Assembly: GCA_025594325.1 (NCBI GenBank)
Contig: JANHCV010000004.1
Coordinates: 868,001 to 932,000, forward strand
Length of the DNA stretch: 64,000 nt
From: Blastocladiella emersonii ATCC 22665
Lineage: Eukaryota > Blastocladiomycota > Blastocladiomycetes > Blastocladiales > Blastocladiaceae
Direction: 5' to 3'
Program-made: the position numbers and the translations under genes
Shown here: positions 30,364 to 40,758 of the stretch, in pieces
Position numbering within the stretch: the first letter of the stretch is position 1
Layout: the number at the start of each line of letters is the position of its first letter
Notes under the pieces: model-generated
Databases searched by the model: none
Told to the model about the DNA's origin: nothing
What the model saw: the letters and a program-made list of their open reading frames with translations, nothing else

Positions 30364-31557
30364 TCAAGTCTCTGAAGCCTTCCCATCGTCGAGATCGAGC
30401 TGCTTGAGCACGTCCGCGAGGTCGATGGACGACTGTGCCGCCAACTCTTGTTGAAACAAGTTCACAATTCGGGCGCGTGAGGTCAGATCCGCTGCTGTGA
30501 GCACTTTGTCAGGGCAGGACTTGAGAAGATGCATCAGGGCGAACCGGCCGTCGCTCAACAGCTTGGGCAGAAAGATAAGCGAGTTGAAGTGTTGGTCGAT
30601 GACCTCTGGTGTGTTTCGGAAGATCCAGTCCAGGGAATTCGCTGTCTGCGATGCTCGCGGTGCAGAGAGCCCAAGTGAACCGCGTCGAAAGACCAGCTGT
30701 AACAATCGCGTCGACGATGGCCGTGTGATCAATCAGGCGGCCGAGTTTGGTAAGCTCTTGGAATGACGCGTACCGGCACTCGATGATCGAGACGAGCACC
30801 AAGTGGTTGAAGAACGACATGGGGTATGCGTCCGGGTGGTAAGGCTCCTCCTCGCAGTAGAGGACGTGCTGGAACCACTTGTCGTCCTCGTGGTCAAACA
30901 GCTGGGGAGCCTGCTTCCCGGTGGCCTGGAGCAGGCAGCGGAGAGTTGAAGGATCGCACCGCGTGACCGCGCTCGCGAGAAGTTGGAGAAGCGACATGAT
31001 GGGCCATCCGAGGCACGAGGGAATCTCGGGCGTCAGACCCTCATATTCGTCCCACAGCCTCCAATAGAACTCGTCGCGCGGATCGGGTTCGCGTCAGGGT
31101 ATTAATCGATCGAGCTTCGGCTTGGCAAATGAGCATAACAATCGAGGAGCATCGGGTCGTCCAGCAGCACGGAAGATTCGGATAACAAGCAGCTGAGCAA
31201 CGCGTCGGCCGCGGAAGCGAAGAAGTACCAACTAGGCGAGGGAATCGCCACTTGTTCGGCGTGGAACAGGTATCCTCCGAGGGCTGTGTTCGGGAGGTAT
31301 TTGGTAGGGTGCCCGCGAAACCCAGCAATGACGGCGGGCGCAAGTGCGCGCAGCATAGAACGGCCCCACGCCGTCCTTACTGCTCGCGAGGAAGCCAAGT
31401 CGTACGTCTCCCGCGAGGCGCAGAAGAGCTGCACGCGAGGCTCGGCTAGTTGCAGCACGCTCTCAAACAGCTCGAAGGGAAGCGTGCCAGCTTGTTCGCG
31501 GCCGGTCGGCTGATCAATCTCGCCCATAATATCGCTTTGCATTAAGTCTAGTTGCAT
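30364..31557 (-). CDS. Uncharacterised protein, F-box-like N terminus; gene model incomplete
   Basis: The first exon starts at 31557 and reads GTLPFELFESVLQLAEP, an F-box-like opening, then DLASSRAVRTAWGRSMLRAL. A second block (about 31090-30704) reads RDEFYWRLWDEYEGL, then MSLLQLLASAVTRCDPSTLR and EDDKWFQHVLYCEEEPYHPD. A GTTACA...CGCAG intron joins it in phase to TANSLDWIFRNTPEV and the stop at 30364. The join between block one and block two does not close: the only nearby GT donor leaves one base too many. So either I missed a small exon or the gene is frameshifted. The helical pairs resemble ankyrin-like or F-box-associated repeats, without a match I can name. Confidence 0.5.
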
Positions 31558-31961
31558 GGATAGTGGTTTAGTGCTTCATGGGAGTCAGGGCAGGGAGATC
31601 GAGCTCTTCGCTGAGCGAGCTCCCGTTCTGGCGCGCTCGACGGTGGCGTCCCTTACAAACCCCGACGCTCGTGCTGACTGTCTCGCGTCTCAAAGTGTGG
31701 CGCAACGCGTCTCCAGCCGAACTTCAGACGTCGCGACTCCCCACGATGCAATCGGTCACTGTGCGGACCCGCTATCGACGAAACAGGATGAGTACGACCT
31801 TCGATGAAAGTTTCGTTGCTCGTGACCAGCTGTGGATGGAGCACGCTGAAGAGTTTGAATAGGATAAGCTGTTCGATGCGTATATTTGTACAGATCACGG
31901 CCACCCATAACTGCCAGCAGTTTAGGGATCCGTAACCGAGGACTTCCTTCGCCTCCCGAAC
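31558..31961. other. Intergenic, no supported gene
   Basis: About 400 bases between two minus-strand genes. Short frames on both strands lack domains. It should contain the promoter of the F-box-like gene and the 3' end of the repeat-protein gene. Confidence 0.5.
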
Positions 31962-33000
31962 TCAGTTGAGCTGACGAGCAGGCGGGACGGGGTTCGTGGC
32001 GAGGTCGATGTCGAGCTAGCGAGGGCGAAGGAGACGTGAGGTTAGTTGATGATCATGCAGGTCGGTCCGTGACGGAAGTGAACGTACAATGTTGCTGCGC
32101 ACGTCCTGCAGCGAACGGAGCGACTCGCGGCAGTCGCGGGCGATCTGGTCCATCTGCGCCGAGCTGATCGACGTCGAACGGGTCCCGCGCTCAACCTCCT
32201 CCTACGAAACGCGACGAGTTGGTCAGTTTCGGTGGTCTCGCGGAAGCGCATGGACGAGAGCGACGTACCAGAGCACGGTTCATGGTGGCCATGTTGCGGC
32301 GGAGCTCGGCCTCGAGCTGGGCGAGGCGCTGGAGCTGCTGGTTGTTCTGGTTGTTACCGTTACCGTTCTGGTTGTTGTTGTTGTTCCCGTTGTTCTGGTT
32401 CTGGTCGTTCTGCCCGTTACCGACCTGCCCGTTGTTCCCGTTGCCAATCTGCCCGTTGTTGTTGTTCTGGTCGTTCTGCCCGTTTCCAATCTGCCCGTTG
32501 TTGTTCCCGAGCTGATCGTTCGGGTTGCCGACCTGGTTTCCGTTGCCAATCTGGTCGTTCGGGTTGCCGACCTGGTTGCCGTTGCCGTTACCGATCTGGT
32601 CGTTCGGGTTACCAATCAGCTGGTCGTTGGCGTTGTTGCCGCCGCCACCAACCTGGCCGCCGAGATCGACCCCGTTGTTGAAGTCGACGCCGCCGCCATT
32701 ACCCGCGCCGCCGCCGAGGTTCCCGTTGCCGACACCGATATCGCCCGCACCCGTCCCAGCTCCGGCACCGGCACCGGCACCCGCGCCAGCCCCCGCTCCG
32801 CGACCTGCACCTCGAGCAGCCCCATTGCCGCGGCCTGCACCGGCCCCGCGTCCCGCGTTTCCACCAGCCGCGTTACCGCCGGCGGCGCGCGCGCGGCGCT
32901 GCTGCTGCTGCGGGTTCGGCGCGGGCGCGGCCTGGACGAGCTGGAGCGCGACGAGGAGCGCGAGGAGAGCGTAGAGCGTGGTCGACTTGGAGAACTTCAT
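31962..33000 (-). CDS. Secreted Asn/Gly/Gln-repeat protein
   Basis: Three exons (33000-32269, 32201-32088, 32015-31962) give 299 residues; both introns start GTACGT and end TAG. A signal peptide (YALLALLVALQLVQA) is followed by an Arg/Gly/Ala stretch with a run of GA pairs. Then come degenerate tandem units such as GNQVGNPNDQIGNG and NGQIGNGQNDQN, changing to an Asn-rich run and NNQQLQRLAQLEAELRRNM. The last two exons are helical and charged (EEVERGTRS, AQMDQIARDCRESLRSLQ). There is no GPI tail. The Asn/Gln core suggests a self-associating, amyloid-like or wall-matrix protein, an inference from composition only. Confidence 0.75.
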
Positions 33001-33530
33001 CTTGGTCGTGTTGGTGTTGGTGGGTGAGCAGTGCGCCAGGCAGCTGCTGCGAGAGGAGGATGGTGATGGTGATGATGATGGTGATGGTGATGGGGGGACT
33101 TGACCAGCAAGTTTGATGGTGCTCTGAACCAGCAGAGCTTTGAGGGTGGTTGGTGATCCGTGTAGGTATACGTAGCGGAAGCGAGAGAGGGGGGAGTGCG
33201 CGGGCGCGCTGAGGTTTTAGAGCAAAAACCCGCATGGGCTCGCCAAGCAGGCGAGCCACGCGGGCGCGAGATGAAGGGCGTGGCGGAGCTCGTTGCTGTC
33301 ATGGTGAGCGCCACGCTGCACTGAAGTGGGATGTGGCGCCTCGATGTGACACACACGCGCGATCGCTGAGCCACACTGGCTGAGCCTTCCCCGCACGCCA
33401 GCGCCTCGCCTTCAGCTTCCGCACACAGTCGCCACCAGACACCAAACGGGTTAAAAAAGTGTGACGATTTTGCAACTCGGGACAAATAAATACAGCTCAA
33501 TGACAGTCAAACGTCCGTGACGTCGTGCGT
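33001..33530. other. Promoter region of the repeat-protein gene
   Basis: About 530 bases between the secreted-protein start and the kinesin-5 stop. It contains a GATGGT/GATGAT simple repeat at about 33060-33095. Nothing else is recognised. Confidence 0.5.
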
Positions 33531-36500
33531 CTACCGACGCCGCCCCGCCGTGGGCGTCGCACGGCGCGGGAGGGCCGGGGACCGCGTGGGTGTCGTCTGG
33601 TACGACCCCTGCTTTCCGCGGGACCCGGGCGTGGGCGACGACGGCGGGACGAAGGCGCGGACGCGCGAGACCATGGCCGCGGCGGCCGCGACGGCGCCGG
33701 GCATCGCGTTCTCGGACCCGTTGGCGTGGCGCATCTGGATGTGATCGAGGACGCCCGGGACGATGCGCACGGGCGACAGCGGGCACTCGGGGTACGCGGC
33801 CGAGTCGCTCATCAGGCCCATAGGGTCGGCGGGGACGTGGGCGGCGCCGGTGGGCGTGGTCGAGCCGTCGGATGTTGACGACGGCGGCGCGTTGGCGGCG
33901 AGGATCGCGGCGCGCGACAGCGGCGCCGGGATGCGTTCGGGGCCGGGGCCCAGAAAGCGGCGCTTCGCGGGCGGCTGGATCTCCTCGCCGTCGCGCAGGC
34001 GCTTCTTGGTGAAGGTCTCGATCTCGGTCGACAAGTGGTTGACCTCGCCGGTGAGGTGCCCGACGTGCGTGCGGCACGACTCGTCAAACTGCTGGGTCTA
34101 CATGTCCAAAACCGAAATGTTAGCACCGTCAACGCATCGCGATGTCGCCCACTGAAGCGTACCGAGCTCGCGACCGACTTGGCGCCATTCTGGAGCGCCG
34201 ACGTGGCGCCCGCAACCGCCACCTTGACCTTGGCCACCTCGCCCTGCGCCGCGTCGCGCGCCGCGTGCGCGTGACGGGTGAGCTCGCCCTGGATGTTGAC
34301 GAGCTTGGTCTCCGCGGCCTGGACCTGCTCCAGCACCGCCGCCTCAGCCGCGCTGTTGGAAGACTTGACGGCGCCCGCAAACTCGCCCGTCGCCGCGGCC
34401 ACCTTCTTCGCGTCCGCCGACGCCGCCTTGAGCCCGTCAGCGAGCGTCTCGCGGCCCGTGCGCAGGGTTGCGCCGACATCAGTCGTGGCGGTCGCGACAC
34501 CCGTCTGCTTCGCCTCAGTCGCCGTGTCCATGGCATCGGCCTGCTCGCCGTACGCGGTGCGGAACGTGGCGAGGTCCGCGCCGATAGCCGCGACCGCGCG
34601 CGTCGTGGCCTCGGTCGACTTTGTCCACCCGGCGACGCAGTCGGCGGCGAGAGACTTGACAAGTCCCTGGACCTGCTCGGCGATGGCGGTCGCGCGGGCC
34701 TCAATGCGCTGCTTGTTTTCGGCGGCTGCGGACTCGGCGGACACGCGTGCGGCGTCGAGCGCGGCGGAAGCCGACGCGCAGTACTCGTCGACGCTAGCGC
34801 GCGCGTCCTTGAGGTGGGCGACGTGTGACTCGAAGTACGCCTTGAGCGACGCGAACATGGCCGTCAGGTCGCGCGCGAGGTCCGCGTTCCACGTGTCCTG
34901 CGCCACGGCGAGCGCGGTGAGCGAAGCCTGGTGCGCGGCGAGCTGGTCGGCGACAATCTTCTCGTGCTCGGCGACGGTCGCGCGCTGCGCCGCGCGCGTG
35001 TCGCGGAGCGCGGTGCGGATCTGCTCGAGCGAGACCGAGTCGAGGGACACGATCAACTCGAGCGCCTTCGTGTCCGTGGCGAGGCGCGTGGACAGGGCGT
35101 CGAGCTGCGCCTGCACGGTGGTGTGCGTCTTGGCGACCTGCGCGGCCATAGTGTCAACATGCTCGCGGACCGCGCGCGACTGGCCGGCGGCACCCGTCTC
35201 GAGCTCGGCGAGCGCGGCAGTGAGCGCGGCGAGGTGCGCGGCCGACTCCTCGCCGAACGCGTGCGCGGTCTGCATGTTCTCGGCCGTGACGCCCTTGGCC
35301 TTCCCGACCACGCCGTGCAGGACCGCGAGCTCGGTGTCGGCGGCCTCGAGCGTGGCGAGCGCGGCGTGCATGAGCTTGCGCAGGGCGGCCTCGCGCTCCG
35401 AGACGGCGCCGAGGACGATCTGGTCGTCGCGCATCGTGTGGTGGAGGTGGCGGAGCGCCTCGGTGCGTTCGGCGAGGAGGGCGCGGCTCGCCTTGAGGGC
35501 GCCGCGCGTGGTGTTGCCCTCAGCCTCCTTGATCTCGACGTTGATCTGCAGCAGCTCGTTGCGCAGGGCGAGCGCCTGCAGCTCGGCCTCGACCTCGCGG
35601 ACCTGCTCGAGCGACAGCGTGATGGTCGACAGGGGTTTCGGTTTCGGGCCGAACGCGGCCTTGATGGCGGCAAAGTGCGGGGCGATTTTGTCGAGGTCGA
35701 TGCCGCGGTCGGGCTGCCCGTTGGCGGTGGGCCGGTTCTTGATGTGTTTCGCCTTGAGGGCGTACTTGAGCGTCTTCTTGGTCTCGCCGTTGTTGGGGAG
35801 CGGGGACACGGTGGCGATGAAGCAGGTCTTGGCGGACCCGCCGAGCGACTCGCGCAGGAGCTGGGTCAGGGTGGCGTCGCGGTACGGCACGCGCGCCGTG
35901 TTGCGCGGGTCGGCGAGCAGCTCGATGACGCGGCCGAGGATCAGGAGCGACTTGTTGATGTTCCCGGCCTCGACGGCCTGCGCGTGGACGGCGCCCGACC
36001 GCGATATGTCCTCGGACCCGGCGAGGTCGACGAGGTTCAGGCGGCCGGCGCGGTACACGGGGGCGCCGGTGTCGTCGAGCGAGCGCGTGTAGACGGTGAT
36101 GGTGAAGATGAAGTGCGAGCGCGACGACCGCTGGTTGAGGTTGGTCGAGGCGACCTGGCGGCGCCCGCTCGCGCGCTGGATCAGCGTCATGGCGTCCTGC
36201 GCGTTGGTCACGGTCACCTCCTCGAGGTTGCGCACCACGACCGAGTCCTGGACCTGCAGCAGCGCGAGCGGCGGCGGCGTTGGCGAGTCGCACAGCAGGT
36301 CGACGAGCTCGTCGTTGTACACCTCGAGGCACGACACTTTCGCGGGCACGTCCGACCCGTTGAGCTTGAGCACCTCGAACAGGTTGAAGAGCGCGCGCGG
36401 GATCATGCCGGCCTTCGGCGAGTACCAGTCGCTGATGACGGCGAGCGAGCCCTCCATGGTGAACGTTTTTCCCGTGCCTGTCATCCCGTAGGCGAGGATG

Positions 36501-36847
36501 GTGCAGTTGTACCCCTTGAGCACGTCGTCGACGATGGGCGCCACGGCGTCGCGGTAGACCACGTCCTGGGTCGAGATCTCGGAGAAGGCCTGGTCGAACT
36601 GGTACACCTCGCGCGTGCCGTGGGCCGGGCCAAACTCGAGCTGCCGCGCCGAGATGCCGTTGACGTGCACGACCTTGCTGTTGAGCGGCGCATCAGGCTC
36701 GGGCCTGCATTGGGAGTATGAAGGGATTAGCGAGGGTTGCATTCATCGAGGCTCGCTCACCGCCGAGACTACTTACCGGCAGCGCACAAAGACCTTGACG
36801 TTGGTCAGCTCGGAGGCGGCGCGTCCGCGCTGCGCATTCGAGGCCAT
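33531..36847 (-). CDS. Kinesin-5 (BimC/Eg5-type) mitotic motor
   Basis: Three exons (36847-36777, 36704-34163, 34097-33531) give 1059 residues, the usual size. The first donor is GTAAGT, the only textbook donor in the window. Motor landmarks: VKVFVRCRPEPD, P-loop GMTGTGKT (97-104, Met in place of the usual Gln), NLNQRSSRSH, LVDLAGSEDISRSGA, NINKSLLILGRVI and YRDATLTQLLRESLGGSAKT. A long heptad-rich stalk follows. The last exon has a basic, Pro-rich tail with TFTKKRLRDGEE and several SP/TP sites, as in the BimC-box tail. Kinesin-5 cross-links and slides antiparallel spindle microtubules (established). The paralogous short kinesin at 2.5-4.0 kb differs clearly in motor sequence. Confidence 0.93.
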
Positions 36848-37324
36848 TGCAATCAGTCGGCGGGTCAGGATAGTTGCATGCAAGTTTTGTGCTGGTGGTG
36901 ATCGAGAGAGGGGGAGCGCACGAGTCGTGTACACCACCGCAATCGCAACTCACAATTGCACACAAAGATTTGAGTGAACGTAGCCACAATCACAATTGTC
37001 GGCCGGAATGTGGTGAGGGGCGAAGGGCCTAGCAACCGATCACGTGAGACGCATCTTGACCTCGTCGCCCAGCTGCCGCGGCACTGCCGCTCACCCGAGT
37101 TGAGCGCACGCTCGTCGTGGAACCCCGACAACCAACGCCGCTAACTGTCGACTTCGGGCTGCCGCCGCGGCGATGCCCGCTCGTCCACGCTCGCCATTGG
37201 TGCCCGTCGAGCGCACCATCGACGCTCGTCCTCTTCACCATCGCCGCGTGCAGAACACAGCGCCAATGCGCTCCCCGCCGACGGGCCTCGCCGTCGTTCT
37301 CGGAGCACGGTAGCCGGCAATGCT
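36848..37324. other. Divergent intergenic region with AATTGTG-type motifs
   Basis: About 480 bases between kinesin-5 and the next plus-strand gene. Around 36926-37000 there are GTGTACACCACCGCAAT, CACAATTG and CACAATCACAATTG. A matching cluster in reverse orientation lies at 38040-38112. An open plus-strand frame runs from about 37144 without an ATG, so a 5' exon of the next gene may lie here. Confidence 0.5.
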
Positions 37325-37895
37325 TTGCGCACGGTGAGTAAGCGCGGCGGCCGGCCCTTGCGCGCCCGCCGGCAGCCTCGCCGTCTCGTTGCGACGCTGG
37401 CGCCCCCGCCAGTCGCGGCCGCGGCTATATCGCTGATTGAGGACGAGATGTGCGGCATTGAGACCGACAGCGACACCGAGATGGAGGACGCGGGCGAGGA
37501 CACGGGCAACGACATTGAGGAGGTCGGGTTGTCCAAGGCCAACGTGTACCACCAGCTCGCCGACTTCGGCCTCGTCTCGGGCAACACGGTCAAGGACGAC
37601 TTCTCGACCCTGTCGGACGCCGAGCAGGCGCAGATCATCGAGGCGGGCTCCAAGCCCATCGCCCTCCTGGTACTCGAGGCGCCCATCGTCAGCCTCGCGC
37701 ACCCGGCCCTCGCAAACCGCGTCATCACCAACATCTCCTCGATCGCTTCGACGTCGGTCAACCACGGCCTTCGATCTGGCCGCCCTCCCCATCTCGCTTG
37801 ACGAGATGCCTCATCCTGACACCTTCATGGCGGCCAGTTGCGAGGACCAGATGGAGCTTGACATCGATGAGCTCGCCGATATTGTTAACGTGTGA
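37325..37895 (+). CDS. Uncharacterised acidic protein; start unresolved
   Basis: The frame begins in a basic stretch (VSKRGGRPLRARRQPRRLVA) and continues ISLIEDEMCGIETDSDTEME and EEVGLSKANVYHQLADFGLV. It then reads SGNTVKDDFSTLSDAEQAQ and ALLVLEAPIVSLAHPALANR. A 49-base intron (37757-37805, GTCAAC...GACGAG) would join it to MPHPDTFMAAS and the acidic end ELDIDELADIVNV. Without that intron the two parts are in different frames. No ATG opens the basic stretch. Either the first exon is upstream through the GTGAGT donor near 37334, or translation starts at the ATG at 37448. No known domain; a nuclear protein is possible from the Arg-rich and acidic segments (inference). Confidence 0.45.
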
Positions 37896-38364
37896 TGAAT
37901 GAGTACACACCTTCTTTTCTGTGGCATCCCTCCGTCAGTCTCTCGTGTGCCGATTCTGCCTGTCACTCGCGTCAAGTCGTCCTTAAGTACTCACATGACT
38001 GCACGTGAGCGCGTCGCGTCGTCCCCAGGTTTTCCACAAACCGCAATCACAATCGCATGTCGAATTGTGGGTCCGCATTCACAATTTTCGGGAATTGTGG
38101 TGGTGTACACTACGCACGACGGAGACCCTCAGGACCGCGACCCCTGTGCGACGCCGGATCGTCGCCGTGCATCACCTGATTGCGCGACGCGCCTCGCATT
38201 TCTCGCTGCGGTGCGAGACACGCGAGACGCGTCGTCGTTTCCGCTCGAGCGTTGCCTTGTCCGCCCCCTTGCCTGATCTGGGCTCCCCGCGCACATAACG
38301 TCCATGAAGCGCGCAACTCCGTAACCTCTCCATCAACTCATCCACATCCGAATATCATACCACC
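37896..38364. other. Intergenic with AATTGTG cluster
   Basis: About 470 bases between two plus-strand genes. It carries AATTGTGG and CACAATTTTC copies at about 38045-38100 and GGTGGTGTACAC at 38099-38110, the reverse complement of the motif at 36926. GCGAGACACGCGAGACGCGTC lies near 38212. Confidence 0.5.
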
Positions 38365-40691
38365 ATGTTACCAAGCCAGGGCCCGCGGCAGCAGCACCTG
38401 CAGAGCATCGCCAACGTCGTGTGCAGCCTGACGTCGTTTGCCCACCTGAGCGCGCAGCAGCAGCTCCCGACCACCACGCTCGACAAGGTCACGGGCAGCA
38501 CCAGCAGCGGTAGCGGCCAGCACCATGCGCCCTCGATCAACGTGACGGCGCCCGAGTCCGGCTCCGGTCCGGCAACGCGCGGCGGCGGCGGCCTGGCCTC
38601 GGCCATGTCGGCGTCGGCCTCGTCCATCGACGCATCGTCGGCGCGGCGCATCGAGATCACGATCGCCGAGATGGCGCAGTTCGCGCAGCTCCCGCCCGCG
38701 CTGCTGCAGAACGCGCTGTCGTTCTCATCGACGGCGCCCACGCTCAACGGCGCCGGCGAGCCCGTCACGTCTCCATCCAAGTCCGATACGAGCCCGCTGC
38801 ACGTCGCGCTGCCGCTGCGCCTGTCCGTGTCGGTGGCCCAGTTCAACGAAATGTACCAGCAGCTGCTGCTGACCGACTGCGAGCGTCTGTCCGAGACGGT
38901 GCGGTCGATCCAAACCCAACTCCGCGCGGTCGCGACGCCGCCGTTCGAGCACGAGGCGCTGCGCCAGGCGCGCGACGCGGTGCACGATCTGGTCGGGACC
39001 GCGGCGGTCCTGGTCCGCTCGCTCGCCGTCACGTCGCTGTGCCTCGCGGCCCACGTCCAGGGCGTGTCGCCGCAGACCCAGGAGTCGCTCCTGATCCGCA
39101 GCGCGTACGTGGCGTCCAGCACGCTCGATCTCGCCAAGCTCGCCCGCAAGCTGCTCGCGGGCCACCAGGCTGCCGATGCCGCGCACGCCGTCCTCGCCTC
39201 GGTCTCGTCGGCCGCGACCAAGGTCGCCCGCGCCGTCAACCAGCAGCAGCGCAAACTGTCCACGTCGTTCCCGCGCACGCTCCTGCCCGGCGGCGGCCGC
39301 GACGCGCCCGCGACCGCGCTGACCAGCAACGAGACGGGGATCCCGCAGTCGCTCGCCGCCAGCGTACCTGCCCCGCCTCACGTCGCCGTGGCCGGCATCG
39401 GGAACCACCCGGGCATGTCCATGGCCAACACCTCGCCCACCGCCAAGCCCGCGGTCCCGAAACTCTTCAACCTCGTCAAGCAGCTGCAGACGCGGCAGCG
39501 CGCGTCGTCCAAGTACGAGAAGGCGCTCGACGACGTGTGCACGCGGTACATCCGGTCGATGCACCTGTTCCTCGACATCGTGCAGGGCGCCACGGCGCAG
39601 TACCGCGCCACCATGGACGCGCAGCTCGCGACCTGCCCGGACATGCACCTCGATATCTATATCCCCGCCCGCGAGATGCTGCGCGAGCTCGTGGGCGGCG
39701 ATTGCGAGTGGGGTACCGAAGGCGCGCGCGACGTGGCAGCGGGTGGCGCGCAGGGCGTGCTCATCATGATGAAGTCCCTCAGCCAGCTCGGGCCCTGGGC
39801 CAAGGCGTTCAAGCAGCAGCAGCAGCGCGGCGGGCCTACGGCGGGCGCGGGCGGGTTCGCGGACGACGTGCCGACCATGCCCCGCGGGACTGGCGTGGGC
39901 GGCGCGCCGCCGTCGGCCCCCGCGATGCCCGTGTCGGTCATGAGCGCCGAGCAGTATGCGGCGCTGTGGTACGTCTCTTTCGTTATCGGCTCACGAGAAG
40001 CGTCCACTAACAAGTTCGCTCGAGTAGCATGTCGGCCAGCACCGAGTTCCCGTCGTCCTCGACCGCGGTCGCGGGCACCAGCATGCCGGCGGGTCTGCGG
40101 TCGACCGACTCCATCTCGGCCCTGCCCGACCCCGCGGCCGCCGCGGCCGCGCGCACGCTGTACCCGACGATCAGCAAGCACGCGTTCGACCCGGACTCAG
40201 TCCCTGCGTTCCCGGTCCCGCTGTCCTCGCGGCTCGGCACGTTCGCACTGATCAAACCCGAACTCGACGAACGCCTCGTCGGCGGCCCACGCCAGAACGT
40301 AGCGCGTCTGCTGGGCCGCGGCGCCGGGTGGCAGAAGGTGTGGCTCGAGCTGGACGTGTCGTACGGTGCGCGGCACGAGCTGGTCGTGTACCCGCTGCTC
40401 AAGATCCGCGTGCACGACGAGGAGGACGAGATCCAGCACCACTACATGGCCAACACGGCGGCCGCGCCGACCGCGCACTCGCTCAAGTACGCGGTCGTCG
40501 AGCACGCGAAGAATGTGCCCGGGTGCGGCGCCGTGGTCGCCGGGCGCAGCGCGGCGGCGGATGTGGTCCGGGTTCGGCTGGCGAGCGGGATGTCGCTCCT
40601 CGTGCATGTCGGCGCGCAGCGCAAGGAGTCGTGGTTCGGACACCTCCGCAGCGAGGCGGCCAAGGCGAGTCAGGCGACGGGCGCGTATTGA
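38365..40691 (+). CDS. Conserved-looking fungal protein of unknown function
   Basis: Two exons (38365-39968, 40028-40691) give 755 residues; the intron is GTACGT...GAGTAG. N terminus: helix QSIANVVCSLTSFAHLSAQQ, then a disordered linker. A large helical region of about residues 150-290 includes QFNEMYQQLLLTDCERLSET and SLCLAAHVQGVSPQTQESLL. A second helical block holds KYEKALDDVCTRYIRSMHLF. The C-terminal 150 residues look beta-rich and PH-like: LGTFALIKPELDERL, GWQKVWLELDV, ELVVYPLLKI and LASGMSLLVHVGAQRKESWF. I cannot name the family. The helical bundle plus PH-like end suggests a membrane or GTPase-associated scaffold (inference). Confidence 0.65.
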
Positions 40692-40758
40692 GACGGGACA
40701 AGATGTGGAGAAGGAGCAAAAAGGGCAAATAGATTCAGATAGACAACCCCATGCAAGC

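Noticed and set aside
32764-32800. GCACCG-type microsatellite as an independent repeat
   Set aside because: It encodes the GA-pair run of the secreted repeat protein and is explained by that coding sequence.
34278-36721. Long plus-strand frames opposite kinesin-5
   Set aside because: Antisense shadows of a confirmed motor gene; no independent signals.
37325-37895. Programmed frameshift (antizyme-like) between the two halves of the acidic gene
   Set aside because: The C-terminal half lacks antizyme sequence, and a 49-base intron explains the frame change adequately.
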